64,000 nucleotides of DNA from Opitutales bacterium (GTDB taxonomy: Bacteria; Verrucomicrobiota; Verrucomicrobiia; Opitutales; Coraliomargaritaceae): positions 33,254-97,253 of the forward strand of contig JANQXM010000042.1 in the NCBI GenBank assembly GCA_030729385.1. Direction: 5' to 3'. Numbering within the stretch: position 1 is the first letter of the stretch; each line of letters opens with the position of its first letter. Of this stretch, positions 34,091 through 48,866 are shown in pieces. Below the pieces are notes generated by a model. The model had not been told where the DNA came from and ran no database searches. It saw only the letters and a program-made list of their open reading frames with translations. The translations under genes were made by a program, and so were the position numbers.

Positions 34091-34137
34091 ACCTGACGAA
34101 TGAGTAATGGACCTGACGAATGAGTAATGGACCTGAC
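34091..34137. repeat. 20-bp tandem repeat (ACCTGACGAATGAGTAATGG, about 2.35 copies)
   Basis: Read directly, just upstream of the GNAT/nitrilase ORF start. Confidence 0.95.
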
Positions 34138-34250
34138 TTACCTTGTAATGTGAATGGTGACATTGATGTAGTTTCGCGATCTTTTGTCTGACGTCAAGTG
34201 ATGCAAAAGGTCTCGCCAAAATAGTTCTGCTTAGGCATCCAAGAACGTGT

Positions 34251-34877
34251 ATGGGAATTGAAATCGCATTTGTTGTTATGCTAGCCATTGGGTTGGCGGT
34301 ATTTTTTTGGATTATTGTTCGCAATTCATCGCGTAAAATTTGCCAGCAATATGAAAAAATGGCCTACCATTTAAGGCTTAAAATGACACAGCCGGAGCCT
34401 CAGATGCTTGCGTTTATTCGTCCGGAGCCATTCGTTCACGGCGTCTATCGTGACCGAGCGCTATCCATTTCTGTGCCGGGTAAGGGGCTACAAGGCACAC
34501 GGCAAATTGAAACCACTCTGAAAGTCGAAGTGGCAGATAAGAAAATCGCCTGGCAGATGACTGCGAAAAGCTTTCTTTCCGGAATGAGCCAACGTGATAG
34601 TGCCGGCATGGACCGTTGGAAGAGCGAAAATAACATTTTTGATCTCGCGATGGATGTGCGAACCAATGAGCCCTCCCGGCTGAGCCGGATTTTGCACGAC
34701 GATCGTTTGGAAGCAATCAGCGCTGTGCTTAAGGGGGCGAAGGCGAGCATCTATCTCGGCAATGGGATGATGGTTTATACCAAATTCGGGCTCATAGCAG
34801 ATGATCGGGAACGCGAACGGTTTATCAAAGTAGCCGAGCTGTTTTGCGATTTGGCCGAAGTGATTGAAGGCCGCTGA
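34251..34877 (+). CDS. hypothetical membrane-anchored protein
   Basis: N-terminal TM IEIAFVVMLAIGLAVFFWIIV; no family recognised. Confidence 0.6.
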   Translation: MGIEIAFVVMLAIGLAVFFWIIVRNSSRKICQQYEKMAYHLRLKMTQPEPQMLAFIRPEPFVHGVYRDRALSISVPGKGLQGTRQIETTLKVEVADKKIAWQMTAKSFLSGMSQRDSAGMDRWKSENNIFDLAMDVRTNEPSRLSRILHDDRLEAISAVLKGAKASIYLGNGMMVYTKFGLIADDRERERFIKVAELFCDLAEVIEGR

Positions 34878-34953
34878 CTGGGCACATTACTTGAAAATGA
34901 CCCCTCCTAGATATAGTTTCTAATAAATCACCCCGCCCATCGTCTTACTTAGT

Positions 34954-36405
34954 ATGAAACAATCAATTGCACCCCTTTCGGTTCTTCTTTTCGCCTCGAT
35001 TGCTTCAGCGCAGCCGGCGATCACCGTATATAACGAAAACTTTGGCGTCGTGCGCGACACCGTTGCCCTTGATCTGACCGCTGGTATCAGCGATGTCAGC
35101 TACAGCGGAGTCACCGCTCAGCTTGAGCCCGAGTCCGTGATCTTGCGCGACCCATCCGGCAATGTGAACCTACGTGTGGTCGAGCAGAGCTACCGCGGCG
35201 ATCCCGTGGATCAGGAAAGACTCCTGCAAATGTTTGAAGGGCAGACTATCGACTTTTACAAAACGCTTGATGGTAAAGAAGTCGTCGTAAAGGGTCGTAT
35301 CATCCGTGCGCCCTCTACAGTGATGACCAAGAACCAGTATGGCAACATGCAGCAGAAGCGACTGGAGCCGATCGTCGAGGTAGACGGCAAGCTGATCACC
35401 ATGCTACCAGGTATTCCTTTGTTCCCCAGCCTAGGTAACGATTCGGTCCTCGAGCCAACGCTTACCTGGAAGCTGCATTCCGATCGCAGCTCAAATTTCG
35501 ATGCACAGCTCAGCTATTTAACCAATGGCATGTCCTGGAAGGCGGATTATAACCTCGTGCTGCCGGAAACTGGCGATGATGTGACGCTCACCGGTTGGGT
35601 CTCGGTCGAAAATAACACAGGTAAAACTTTCGAGAACGCGACGATCAAGCTGATCGCGGGCGACGTCAATAAGGTCCAAACCGCACAACCCGTTCGCCGA
35701 GAGAAGGTCTATGCCATGGCAATGGCTGATGCAGCACCAGCGCCTCAAGTGGAAGCCAAGAAGTTCGACGAATTTCATATGTATTCCTTGCCCCTCGCCA
35801 CCACTTTGCGTGACAGTGAGACCAAGCAAGTGGAATTTGTCCGCGCCGAAAATGTAAAGACCAAGAAGCTCTATATCTACGATGGATCCGGCGACAGACG
35901 TTTCTACGGTAGCCTCAATGTGAACCAGAACTACGGCCAAAATACTAAGCCCGACGTCGCCATTTATCGCGAAATTTTAAACTCCGAAGAAAACGGACTC
36001 GGCGTCGCGCTGCCAGCCGGTCGCATGCGCTTCTATCGCATGGATGACGACGGACAGATGGAATTTACCGGCGAAAACACCATCGATCACACGCCCAAGA
36101 ACGAGACCATCCGCGTCTATTTGGGCAACGCTTTCGACATCGTCGGTGAGCGCAAACGCACGAATTTCTTCACCCACAAGACGCAAGATATGATACTCGA
36201 GACTTTCGAGGTCGAAGTGCGTAATCGCGGCGAAGAAGCGGTCACCGTGCAAATCGTCGAGCACATGAGCCGCTGGTCGAATTGGGAAATTCAAATGCCT
36301 AGCCACGATTTTGAAAAGACCGATGCGCAAACCATTGAATTTCCGATAGACGTGCCAGCCGATGGCACAGTCACGGTGACTTATACAGTCGAGTATACCT
36401 GGTAG
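34954..36405 (+). CDS. DUF4139 domain-containing secreted protein
   Basis: Signal peptide; [31 protein letters not shown]...[18 protein letters not shown] typical of the family. Confidence 0.8.
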   Translation: MKQSIAPLSVLLFASIASAQPAITVYNENFGVVRDTVALDLTAGISDVSYSGVTAQLEPESVILRDPSGNVNLRVVEQSYRGDPVDQERLLQMFEGQTIDFYKTLDGKEVVVKGRIIRAPSTVMTKNQYGNMQQKRLEPIVEVDGKLITMLPGIPLFPSLGNDSVLEPTLTWKLHSDRSSNFDAQLSYLTNGMSWKADYNLVLPETGDDVTLTGWVSVENNTGKTFENATIKLIAGDVNKVQTAQPVRREKVYAMAMADAAPAPQVEAKKFDEFHMYSLPLATTLRDSETKQVEFVRAENVKTKKLYIYDGSGDRRFYGSLNVNQNYGQNTKPDVAIYREILNSEENGLGVALPAGRMRFYRMDDDGQMEFTGENTIDHTPKNETIRVYLGNAFDIVGERKRTNFFTHKTQDMILETFEVEVRNRGEEAVTVQIVEHMSRWSNWEIQMPSHDFEKTDAQTIEFPIDVPADGTVTVTYTVEYTW

Positions 36406-36436
36406 GTTTTTTTGCTGAGGGTAGGGCGCTTTCGCC

Positions 36437-37021
36437 TTACCTTGCCTTGCTTGCTTGGTAGATGCCGTCCAACGCCGCAAAGTCCTCGTCGCGTGAAGCG
36501 CTGAGGATGGTGTGATCGTAGTGATCGCTCTGCTGCATCTCTTCGAGGGCCACTTTCATGCGGCGTTGCACTTCGTCTTCAGCGTCGGTGCCGCGTCCGC
36601 GTAAGCGGTTCTCCAGCTCTTCGACGCTGGGTGGCATGATGAAGACTGTGATGACATTACCTTTCAGCAGCGGATCTTGATTTGCCGTTTCACGCATTTG
36701 CGCCGCGCCTTGCACGTCGATATTGAGCAATAGGTCTGTGCCGGCTGCTAGCTTGTCTTGCACCTCACTTTTGAGGGTGCCGTAGAGATTGCTGTGCACG
36801 TGGGCGTATTCGTAGAAAGCGCCCGCTTGGATCTTAGCTTTGAATGTGTCGTGATCGAAAAAGTAATAGTCCACCGTATCGACTTCGCCGCCGCGTGGCT
36901 GGCGGGTGGTGGAGGTGACGACGCGCTCTATCTGTGGGCGCTCGGTCAGCATGCGGTCGCAAAGGGTCGTCTTCCCGCTGCCAGCGGGACCTGATACGAT
37001 GATGAGCAGACCGGATTTCAC
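36437..37021 (-). CDS. gmk: guanylate kinase
   Basis: [37 protein letters not shown]. Confidence 0.95.
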   Translation of the reverse strand: MKSGLLIIVSGPAGSGKTTLCDRMLTERPQIERVVTSTTRQPRGGEVDTVDYYFFDHDTFKAKIQAGAFYEYAHVHSNLYGTLKSEVQDKLAAGTDLLLNIDVQGAAQMRETANQDPLLKGNVITVFIMPPSVEELENRLRGRGTDAEDEVQRRMKVALEEMQQSDHYDHTILSASRDEDFAALDGIYQASKAR

Positions 37022-37027
37022 GAAGAT

Positions 37028-37564
37028 CTAGTAAGTAAAGGCGACCCCGACGAGCAGGAGGCCATAAGCGGCAAAGACGCCACCGAAGACTTTAGGGCGC
37101 TTTTCAGATTTGTAGAGCCAGCTGAGGAAGTCGCGCAGTTTGTAGGGGCTCGCTCCGAGAATCAGCGATGCGACGATACAGATGTAAACGAAAGTAACGA
37201 GGAACAGGCGCGCTTGCGGCAGCTGCATGTAGGCCGCGTCGAGTAGGACACCGGCGATCAACAGCGTAAGTGCGGCTAGACCACGCACCGCGAGGAAGTC
37301 CGGCACATAGTAGAAGGAACCGACGGCGACGCCAAGAAAGAGCAGGAAGAGCAATTTTTTATACTGCCCGAAATCAGCTGGACCGAGGTGCATGACTTTG
37401 TAAAGGAACCATGCCGTCGCGATCCCCATGAGGACGTAGGCTGCAAGGGTCGAGCGGGGGAAGGCTTGTGCGCTTTTTGCCGTAGCCATGCCGTGCCAAA
37501 GGAAATGCGCACCAAAAGCGATGAGGAAAATCCCGGTGAAGAGTGTGGCTTGGAAAAGTGTCAT
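37028..37564 (-). CDS. hypothetical multi-pass membrane protein
   Basis: Several hydrophobic helices. Confidence 0.55.
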   Translation of the reverse strand: MTLFQATLFTGIFLIAFGAHFLWHGMATAKSAQAFPRSTLAAYVLMGIATAWFLYKVMHLGPADFGQYKKLLFLLFLGVAVGSFYYVPDFLAVRGLAALTLLIAGVLLDAAYMQLPQARLFLVTFVYICIVASLILGASPYKLRDFLSWLYKSEKRPKVFGGVFAAYGLLLVGVAFTY

Positions 37565-37684
37565 AAATAAATGCCTAATCGGTAATGATTAATAGGTAAT
37601 GGGTAATGACTAATGCGGAAGGTGGAAGGAAAAAAGCGAAGTCTGCATTTGTCAGAGCAGAGAAACCGCTACAAAAGTCTTTGG

Positions 37685-38350
37685 ATGGATTTACACTTAG
37701 CAGGTTCCGTTCAGCCGATAGATTTGATCGTATTTGATTGCGACGGGGTGTTGCTCGAGTCGATGGCGGCCAAGATACAGGCCTTCAGCGAGTGGGTGCC
37801 TGAGGCGCATGCCTCCCGCCGCGATGACTTTATGAAACGAGTCATGGATGGCTTCGGCAAGTCGCGGACCTATCATATCCAAAGCTTTTACACTGATATT
37901 TTAGGTCAATCGCCCCTGCCGGAGTTTATCGAAGCGGAAGTGGCCCGCTTTACCGACATTTGCGAACCACTCTGCGCGGTGGCGGATTGGCGAGTGGGCT
38001 CGAAAGAGTTTGTTGAAGCCTGCCAGGCAGCGTGCATTCCGCGTTATGTCCTCTCGGGCACCCCTCAAGCGCCATTGGAGGAGATGTTGGAGTCAACCGG
38101 TGCCGCGCCATTATTCGACGTCATCATCGGTTCGCCCCCCGCGAAACCGGAAAGCCTGACCCGGATCCTTGCGGAAACAAAGATACCTGCTGAACGCACG
38201 GTCTTCGTCGGTGATGCCAATGCCGACCATGAGGCAGCGCTACACGTGGGCGCGCACTTTGTGTATTTCCCTTCTGAGGCCAATCTGCCTATCGCACCAA
38301 CCCCGACAGTGGTTACGGATTTGCGGCAGCTGCTGGTTCAAAAGGGATAA
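37685..38350 (+). CDS. HAD family hydrolase
   Basis: [35 protein letters not shown]; start set at internal Met. Confidence 0.85.
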   Translation: MDLHLAGSVQPIDLIVFDCDGVLLESMAAKIQAFSEWVPEAHASRRDDFMKRVMDGFGKSRTYHIQSFYTDILGQSPLPEFIEAEVARFTDICEPLCAVADWRVGSKEFVEACQAACIPRYVLSGTPQAPLEEMLESTGAAPLFDVIIGSPPAKPESLTRILAETKIPAERTVFVGDANADHEAALHVGAHFVYFPSEANLPIAPTPTVVTDLRQLLVQKG

Positions 38351-39119
38351 ATTGGATCATCCCAAGGAGCTTGAGCTCTTTGTGCTCCGGGTTCTGTGGG
38401 ATAAACCATTGATCGGAACCGCGCTTTTTAAGCAGTCCACGATAGACCTCACCCCATGTGCCAAGTGTGATGTAGCCAGAGCGGTCCGCTCGTATGAATG
38501 TGGCCGCATGGGTGACTGGACTCATCTCGCCCGTTTCGGGGTTTTTCGATCGGACGACTAGGTATGCCGTCCGGAAGTTCGGCACTAGATCCAAAAAAGT
38601 CTTTAGCTGGTATGGAGGCTCTATCGCTTCAGCATGCAGACGTAGCGCATCGTCTGAAAGTTCGCGCACGAACCCATCCATAACCATTGCGGAAGCTAAG
38701 TTTGAAGAACCGCGATCCTCTGTGCGCGCTTCACTGGTCAGTTCAAGTAAGCGCCGATCGATCTCTTTAAAAAAGATCTGTTTGTAACTAGCAGAATTGG
38801 CTTCGCGGGTGAAGGGGCGGATCAAGCCGAATTTTTCATACCAAATCAGAATGTTCAGCATGGCGGTAGGACCGCAACCGCTCTCAGGAATCGGGTAGAT
38901 CGATTGGTCTTCGGAGAGTATCGATAGGCGATTCAATGCGTTGTTTGTCCGCTCAGTGCCGTAGATATGTCGATAGTAATAGCCAACTTCTCCACTCGTC
39001 GCGTCTGCCTTCCGCTCGATTACCTTGAAATTGTGTTGGGTGATTTGGCTCTGTGCAAAGGCCTGCGTTTGCATGGCTAGCAAGCATGCTAAAAAGAGGT
39101 ATTGCGGCCAGTGGTTCAT
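38313..39119 (-). CDS. secreted C39-like cysteine peptidase-fold protein
   Basis: Signal peptide; [19 protein letters not shown] (Cys box) and THAATFI (His). Confidence 0.55.
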   Translation of the reverse strand: MNHWPQYLFLACLLAMQTQAFAQSQITQHNFKVIERKADATSGEVGYYYRHIYGTERTNNALNRLSILSEDQSIYPIPESGCGPTAMLNILIWYEKFGLIRPFTREANSASYKQIFFKEIDRRLLELTSEARTEDRGSSNLASAMVMDGFVRELSDDALRLHAEAIEPPYQLKTFLDLVPNFRTAYLVVRSKNPETGEMSPVTHAATFIRADRSGYITLGTWGEVYRGLLKKRGSDQWFIPQNPEHKELKLLGMIQFIPFEPAAAANP

Positions 39120-39258
39120 TCCAGTGCGAGACTACCGCCGATGGCTAGATCGTAAAGCGCGAAGCCCTGATATTAGAAATTCTTGAATTAGCTGTGCTTT
39201 TCTCGCTGACACCGTAAATTAGCTTAACTTATCTCAATGCCTATTCACAACAACTACT

Positions 39259-40149
39259 ATGAATAACAAACAACTATCCCTCGTTTCTCTTGGCGTTGTC
39301 GCTTTGGGATCACTTCTTAACGCAGCTGATGGCTTCGTCCTTTTTGGTGACGACGTCGCGAAACCAGCTCCCGAACAAAAGTTTGTTCGTCCGATGACGG
39401 GTCCCTATTTCCATGAGGATGCCTTCATCACGACTGATTTGCGCGCATGGTATTTGCAGCACAATTTCGACTCCGACACGCTAGGCAGCAATGCCGATGT
39501 CACTGTGGCGGCACTTCAAGTGCGTATCGCACTGACAGAAAGCCTACAATTGGTCGCCTATAAAGATGGTTACACCGAATTCGATAACGCCGCACTCGTG
39601 GGTGATAACGAAGGCTTCAACGATATCGGTGCAGGCATCAAATGGGCTTTCATCCAAGACTGGGAAAACAACTTCCACATGGCTGCCGGTATCGGCTACG
39701 AGTTCGGGCTTGGCGACAAAGACGTGCTTCAAGAGACCAACGAGCTTCGCCTCTGGCTCTCTTGGGCGAAAGGTTTCGATAAGCTTCACCTCGGCGCCAC
39801 AGCCAATTTGATTCTATCCGAAGACGATTCCGATGGTTTTGCGGGTAACTCCGATATGGTCACCGTTCACCTGCATGCAGATTACTATCTGACAGAGTGG
39901 TTGAGCCCAGTGGTTGAGCTTAATGGATACCTCGCGCAAGACGCGGCACCCGGTCTTCCAATCTCTGGAGTCGATGCGGTCAGCCTTCCAGGTGGTGAAG
40001 CAAACGACACCTACACGATCGCAGTCGGAGCCGAAGTTCGCCCATTTTGCGAAAATTTTGGATTACGACTTGCATACGAAACCGAGCTTACTGATAACGT
40101 CAGTCTGTTCGGAGATCGTTGGACCCTGTCCGCCGTTTACGAATTCTAA
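39259..40149 (+). CDS. outer-membrane beta-barrel-like protein
   Basis: Signal peptide, alternating amphipathic strands, C-terminal aromatic (LSAVYEF). Confidence 0.6.
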   Translation: MNNKQLSLVSLGVVALGSLLNAADGFVLFGDDVAKPAPEQKFVRPMTGPYFHEDAFITTDLRAWYLQHNFDSDTLGSNADVTVAALQVRIALTESLQLVAYKDGYTEFDNAALVGDNEGFNDIGAGIKWAFIQDWENNFHMAAGIGYEFGLGDKDVLQETNELRLWLSWAKGFDKLHLGATANLILSEDDSDGFAGNSDMVTVHLHADYYLTEWLSPVVELNGYLAQDAAPGLPISGVDAVSLPGGEANDTYTIAVGAEVRPFCENFGLRLAYETELTDNVSLFGDRWTLSAVYEF

Positions 40150-40178
40150 AAATTTCTTATATTAGTGTTAGTTTGTAT

Positions 40179-40210
40179 AAAGGCGGCCTTCCCTGAAGGT
40201 CGCCTTTTTT
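40179..40210 (+). terminator. Rho-independent terminator
   Basis: AAAGGCGGCCTT-CCCTG-AAGGTCGCCTTTTTT hairpin and T-run. Confidence 0.85.
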
Positions 40211-40233
40211 ATGCGTTTATTCAGAGGAATAAG

Positions 40234-40301
40234 GTAGGGTTCGATATCCTTATCGAACCGCAACAGTATGCCAGCGGAGCGTTAAGGATAACGCTCCCTA
40301 C
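40234..40301. repeat. inverted pair of REP-like palindromes (GTAGGG class)
   Basis: 40234-40261 (+) GTAGGG-TTCGAT-ATCCTT-ATCGAA-CCGC; 40274-40301 (-) GTAGGG-AGCGTT-ATCCTT-AACGCT-CCGC. Confidence 0.9.
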
Positions 40302-40347
40302 CACCAACGATACATCAACCTAATCGCAGAACGCTCTATACATTGAA

Positions 40348-40650
40348 TCAGGCAAGCAGCGCTGCGGCTTCTGGATGACGTTTTGCATACACACCAATAT
40401 AGCTGCATTGCGGCACGACTTTCAGTCCCTCAGCTCGGGCATACTCAAAGGCGGCACCAGCCAACTGCCCTGCAATATTCTGTCCCCGCAATTCAGGTGG
40501 GACAAAGGTATGGTGGATCGTCATCACCGCACGAGCTAAGCTATAATCTAAGTGCGCGATGGTTTCTACACCTCGAATCTCAAAACGTGATTTTTCGAGG
40601 AAATGTTCTACTGTTGGCGGGTTATTCATAATATTGATACGATGGCTCAA
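40348..40650 (-). CDS. small GNAT-like N-acetyltransferase (YjdJ-type)
   Basis: AVMTIHHTFVPPELRGQNIAGQLAGAAFEYARAEGLKVVPQCSY. Confidence 0.8.
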   Translation of the reverse strand: MSHRINIMNNPPTVEHFLEKSRFEIRGVETIAHLDYSLARAVMTIHHTFVPPELRGQNIAGQLAGAAFEYARAEGLKVVPQCSYIGVYAKRHPEAAALLA

Positions 40651-41471
40651 TCACCGACTTGCAATGACCAGCCGGAGTCATTGGGCCGTTTACGTGCTTT
40701 TACAGGAGCACCGAATGCCTGACTTAGGTTCTTTGAGTTCAGCACCACATGCTTGCAGCCACTTGCCAGAACCTTCCCCTTTTTAAGGAGGAGGACGTGG
40801 GAGATTTCGGCAAAGATCTCTTCAATGTGATGCGTCACCAAGATCAGACCCGGTGTATTTTTAGACTGTGCCAGTTTTCGTAAACTGCCGATGAAGTGCT
40901 CACGAGCGACTGGGTCGAGGCCTGCGCAAGGTTCGTCCAGAATCAGAAGTTCAGGATCTGCCATAAGTGCTCGCGCAATGAATACCTTTTGACGTTCGCC
41001 TTGGCTGAGCACACCCCAAGGGCGCTCTGCCAAAGCACGAACTTTCATCCTGCTTAGGCAGCGGAGCGCTTTCCGTGTATCCACTTTCCGCTCACGTGTC
41101 CAAAAACCCAACTGTGCAGTCTCGCCGCTCAAGACGGTGATCATCGCTGGCTCGTCGTCAGGAACGCGGCGTGCAAAAACAGTGCTGACGATCCCGATAC
41201 GTTTACGAACCTCGTTCCATTCAGCCTCACCGTAGGATTCGCCAAGTAGTTCAAGCGTGCCTCCGGTCGGAGTCAGATACGCGGTGATCGCAGCAAGCAA
41301 AGTGGTTTTGCCGCAACCGTTCGCACCCAAGATCGCCCAGTTTTCTCCCTTCAGAACCTTCCAGTCGATACCCTTAATGATCTCTGCCTCATCTCTACGC
41401 ACACGGAGACCTGTAACCGAAAGGAGAGGCGCATCTGTCTGATGAGTCTGAGGCATAATGAGCGAGTTCAC
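40647..41471 (-). CDS. ABC transporter ATP-binding protein
   Basis: LGANGCGKTTLLAAI, LSQGERQKVFIARALMADPELLILDEPCAGLD. Confidence 0.9.
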   Translation of the reverse strand: MNSLIMPQTHQTDAPLLSVTGLRVRRDEAEIIKGIDWKVLKGENWAILGANGCGKTTLLAAITAYLTPTGGTLELLGESYGEAEWNEVRKRIGIVSTVFARRVPDDEPAMITVLSGETAQLGFWTRERKVDTRKALRCLSRMKVRALAERPWGVLSQGERQKVFIARALMADPELLILDEPCAGLDPVAREHFIGSLRKLAQSKNTPGLILVTHHIEEIFAEISHVLLLKKGKVLASGCKHVVLNSKNLSQAFGAPVKARKRPNDSGWSLQVGD

Positions 41472-41511
41472 TCAATGATGCCCAACTTGTCGAGTGTTCG
41501 CAATCGGCTAC

Positions 41512-41820
41512 TTATGCTGCGCTTGGGTGCAATGGCTTCACTTCCTTCTGGATGTTGGGCAGCAGATCGCGTTCGGCGATACGGAGGTCATAGTTCTTCT
41601 GCAGGTTGACCCAGAGTTGAGAAGAGGTGCCAAAGTAAGTCGCCAATCGAAGCGCTGTCTCGGTCGAGATCGGTCGCTTAGCATTCACGATCTGGTTCAT
41701 CGTCGGCTGTGAGATACCTGAATCCTTCGCCACGCGATAGGGAGTGATTCCCGCGGGCTTGATGAATTCTTCCAACAGGATTTCGCCAGGATGTGGTTCT
41801 GGGATGGTTTGAGTGCTCAT
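41512..41820 (-). CDS. higA: HigA-family antitoxin (HTH)
   Basis: HPGEILLEEFIKPAGITPYRVAKDSGISQPTMNQIVNAKRPIS. Confidence 0.9.
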   Translation of the reverse strand: MSTQTIPEPHPGEILLEEFIKPAGITPYRVAKDSGISQPTMNQIVNAKRPISTETALRLATYFGTSSQLWVNLQKNYDLRIAERDLLPNIQKEVKPLHPSAA

Positions 41821-41832
41821 GGTAAAAATGGA

Positions 41833-42114
41833 TTAATGGTAATCGACGATTTCAACGTCCTCGGCATGGCCGTCGATGAAATGGAAGCAGATGCGATATT
41901 GTTGATTGATACGGATAGAGTGTTGTCCTTTTCGGTCTCCATAGAGTTGTTCGAGCCGATTGCCTGGCGGTAGTTTTAAGTCGTCGAGATGGATGGCGGA
42001 TTCAATGAGGCGAAGTTTGCGCAATGCTGATTGTTGTAAATTGGTTGGCAGCTTCTTGTGCCGCTGGTTGTCCCAAAGGGCTGCCGTCTGTTTACATGCA
42101 AAGCTTCGAATCAT
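41833..42114 (-). CDS. higB: HigB-family (RelE/ParE superfamily) toxin
   Basis: MIRSFACKQTAALW...LEQLYGDRKGQHSIRINQQYRICFHF. Confidence 0.9.
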   Translation of the reverse strand: MIRSFACKQTAALWDNQRHKKLPTNLQQSALRKLRLIESAIHLDDLKLPPGNRLEQLYGDRKGQHSIRINQQYRICFHFIDGHAEDVEIVDYH

Positions 42115-42145
42115 GCTATTTAGTAATATATGCTACTTTTGTGAG

Positions 42146-42166
42146 TATATTCAAGTTTTGAATATA
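42146..42166. promoter_or_regulatory. candidate operator palindrome upstream of higBA
   Basis: TATATTCAA-GTT-TTGAATATA, 32 nt upstream of higB start codon. Confidence 0.5.
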
Positions 42167-42219
42167 ACTTAATTATGGACATAATCCCGCAGGCGGAGAT
42201 TCGCTGTGATGTCGGTGAG

Positions 42220-43479
42220 CTAGCTAGAGAAATAGGCGAACTTGCGCAGCGCTTCTGCGTGCTCACTGGCGTCTTCGAATCCGCATTTCAGTAAAATAAT
42301 CGGATGTTCGATATTTTCGATTTCGGAGGACTTTTCACAGATGGTATATTTTAGAGGCGTTTCACGGCAGCCGAAAAAGCTACTGATATTACTTATCGAA
42401 TGGCTCTGACATTTTTCGATCAGGCTTTCTGGGTCAGGGTCCAAAATGAGAATTTGAGCCCCATCGATGTAAGAAAGCCATCCGCTTAAACGATTAGTAA
42501 CGCCTAAATCCATGAAGCCATAGCCACTACAAATAATGCGTCGCGTTTGTAGTAGCTGATTTTGAAATTTCGCCCAAATCCACGGGTAATTTGCATAATT
42601 GTAGGCTTCCATCTTTCCAAGTATACCAGCTAGGAAATCTGGCGTGCCGTAATAACCCAAGTTGTGATTGCCTTCTGAGTAATCGGAATCTGGGTTGTCC
42701 AAGCGGTGGTATTCTTCTCCGTTCCAACACCAATCAATCGATCCGTGTAGCTTTAATAGGATATTCTGATCGTTATCGTTAAGCTTAGATGGATGAAATC
42801 GGCTAGTTTGAATTGATTCATCAAAATAAAAGCCATCTTCATAGTGTATTCCTAAAGTTTTAAGGGCGGACTCGCTCTTGATATCATGGTTCAAGGTGGA
42901 AAGTGAAAATAATCTCTTATCGCAATTGAGTGTTCTGAGAAAATTGATTTGTCCATTAACTATATCTTCACCGTTTCGCTCTAAAAGAACCTTATTTGTG
43001 TGTTCTTTATTTCTGTCGATGAGTGACTCATAGACATTCCAGCGTATCCAATCATTGGTTGCATTTAAAATGTCCCAACGCGACACAGAGCGATCTCGGA
43101 TAGGTCCTATATATTTCTTTAATGAATCCGAGGCGTTAAGTTTTTTAAGCAAGTCTTCGAATACTAAATTTCTAAAAGGTATTAATGTAGGGGTTCGATG
43201 GGTTCCCTCATTTTTACAAAGATCGTCAACGATTTGTGCGAGTTCTTCATAATTTGGGGGTGTCTTGGTATTCTTGCTAGGTTGCTCTGATAATACAGAC
43301 GTTATGGCATTCAAAGTAGCTTTAGTGAGTTCCGCGCTGTGAGGATCCATCACTCCTTCAAATCCTAAGTTAGTCTGTAATCTGTGGTTAGAGCCAAATT
43401 CCAATTCTCCGGATAGAATTTGCTTGGTAATATCCTTAACCTTTGGCATCGGACTCGTGTATGAGCCGAAGAGAAACAT
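42220..43479 (-). CDS. SIR2-like domain protein
   Basis: FSLSTLNHDIKSESALKTLGIHYEDGF, ILLKLHGSIDWCW, RIICSGYGFMDLGVTNRLSGWL; N-terminal MFLFGSYTSPMPKVKDITKQIL aligned by eye with SIR2 GAGxS region. Confidence 0.6.
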   Translation of the reverse strand: MFLFGSYTSPMPKVKDITKQILSGELEFGSNHRLQTNLGFEGVMDPHSAELTKATLNAITSVLSEQPSKNTKTPPNYEELAQIVDDLCKNEGTHRTPTLIPFRNLVFEDLLKKLNASDSLKKYIGPIRDRSVSRWDILNATNDWIRWNVYESLIDRNKEHTNKVLLERNGEDIVNGQINFLRTLNCDKRLFSLSTLNHDIKSESALKTLGIHYEDGFYFDESIQTSRFHPSKLNDNDQNILLKLHGSIDWCWNGEEYHRLDNPDSDYSEGNHNLGYYGTPDFLAGILGKMEAYNYANYPWIWAKFQNQLLQTRRIICSGYGFMDLGVTNRLSGWLSYIDGAQILILDPDPESLIEKCQSHSISNISSFFGCRETPLKYTICEKSSEIENIEHPIILLKCGFEDASEHAEALRKFAYFSS

Positions 43480-43626
43480 GGGGCGATATTCGTGAGTATT
43501 CGTGTTCATTGGCGGTCAAACCTGTGTTGGCTTTCCAATAGACTGAAATCCTATGCTTCAGTGCGCAAGGACAAGCTGGTCTCTTGGGCGGACTGTCGGT
43601 CTTCGCGAGCAAAGCCCCTAATAAGC

Positions 43627-47346
<3,720 letters not shown>

Positions 47347-47393
47347 CGTATCGTTATATCTTGATACGTTATTGCAAGCTTTGAATCTGCTTC

Positions 47394-48863
47394 TTAGGAG
47401 AAGCGCTTCCAGGCCGAGGGCACGAACAGCACCAAGATGGCGTAAAGTTCAAGACGCCCGATGATCATCAGCAGCGAGAGGAAGACCTTCGTGCTGCTTC
47501 TCAAAAAGTGGAAGTTTTCGGTCGGACCGACGGCATCAAAGCCTGGTCCGATGTTGAAGAGTGTCGCCTGCACGCAGGAGAAGACGGTTAGAAATGAAAT
47601 ATGCGGCTCATTGGCAGAGACAAAGAGCATCGCGAGTAACTGCAGGCCCGCCATTAGGATCAGGAAGAGTATGACGCTATGAATTGCTCGCTCGCCGAGG
47701 GTTTGCCCTCCCATGCGCATCGGGATTGTGACGTTTGGGCGAAAAGCATGTGTGATACTGCGCATGGCAGCGCGGGTCGCGATGACGATCCGCACGACTT
47801 TTACGCCGCCACTGGTTGACCCTGAGCAACCGCCGATAAACATGACGATCAGTAGGATCATTTTTGCTGGAGGTAGCCATTGATCAAAGTCGGTCGTTGC
47901 GTAGCCTGTCGTGGTGATGATGGATACGGACTGGAATGCTGCAGCACGGATGGAGTCGTGGTTCGGGAGTTGGCCGGTTTGATCGACGAGAAATAAGACG
48001 AGCAGGGCAGTGCTCACTAGAATTAAGGCATAGAACCAATAGACTTCGTTGTTTTGTTTTAGAATATGCGTCTGACCTCGAAGCAAGCGGATCATATACA
48101 CAAAGGTGGTGCCGCAGATCGCCATGAAGAAAATCGAAATCCATTCAAGCAGTGGGCTTTGGAATTCCTCCATGCTTAGGGCTTCAGTGCTGAAGCCACC
48201 TGTGGATACTGTTGTCATCGAGTGGTTAATCGCTTGAAACCAGTCCATACCGCCTAATTTATAGGCGAGTGCGCAAGTAAAGGATGCGACTAGGTAAAAA
48301 ATCATCAATTGTGTAGCACCACTCTGAATGCGGCCGTGATCAAAGTCGGCCGAAGTTCCGGAGGACTCATTACTGAAGAGAATTTTCGCGCCCGCGCCAA
48401 ATGAGGATAGGATAGCGACGAAGAAGACAACGACACCTAAGCCGCCCACCCATTGACTCATAGAGCGCCAGGTTAGGAGGCTTTTGGGGAATTCGTTGAA
48501 ATCTGAAAATGCCGTTGCTCCAGTTGTTGTGAGGCCTGACGCACTCTCAAAGATGCCATCTGAGAAGTCGCAATGCAGGGTAAAGATATAAGGCAGCGCT
48601 CCAACAAACGTGGCCACGATCCACGATAGTCCGATCGCAATAAGCGCCTCTCGGCGGAAGAGTTTGGTCTCTCCTTTGCGGCCGAGGATATAAAAAATCA
48701 CAGAGATTCCTATGGTGATGCCAATGGTATCTAGGAAACCAATGATTGAGGGGTCGGAAAATTTTTCTCCAAGCGCTAGCCCTGTAACCATGCAGATGCC
48801 AAAGGCGCATGCTAAAGCTAGCAGGACCATACTTAAGAGTCGGTAGATTATAGCGGTATTCAC
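47394..48863 (-). CDS. trkH: Trk-type potassium uptake membrane protein TrkH
   Basis: [42 protein letters not shown]. Confidence 0.93.
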   Translation of the reverse strand: MNTAIIYRLLSMVLLALACAFGICMVTGLALGEKFSDPSIIGFLDTIGITIGISVIFYILGRKGETKLFRREALIAIGLSWIVATFVGALPYIFTLHCDFSDGIFESASGLTTTGATAFSDFNEFPKSLLTWRSMSQWVGGLGVVVFFVAILSSFGAGAKILFSNESSGTSADFDHGRIQSGATQLMIFYLVASFTCALAYKLGGMDWFQAINHSMTTVSTGGFSTEALSMEEFQSPLLEWISIFFMAICGTTFVYMIRLLRGQTHILKQNNEVYWFYALILVSTALLVLFLVDQTGQLPNHDSIRAAAFQSVSIITTTGYATTDFDQWLPPAKMILLIVMFIGGCSGSTSGGVKVVRIVIATRAAMRSITHAFRPNVTIPMRMGGQTLGERAIHSVILFLILMAGLQLLAMLFVSANEPHISFLTVFSCVQATLFNIGPGFDAVGPTENFHFLRSSTKVFLSLLMIIGRLELYAILVLFVPSAWKRFS

Positions 48864-48866
48864 GGA

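Noticed and set aside
36420-36441. GGTAGGGCG-CTTT-CGCCTTACC palindrome between the DUF4139 gene and gmk
   Set aside because: Resembles a REP head but lacks the CCGC end and overlaps the gmk stop; could equally be a bidirectional terminator, so not counted as a family member.
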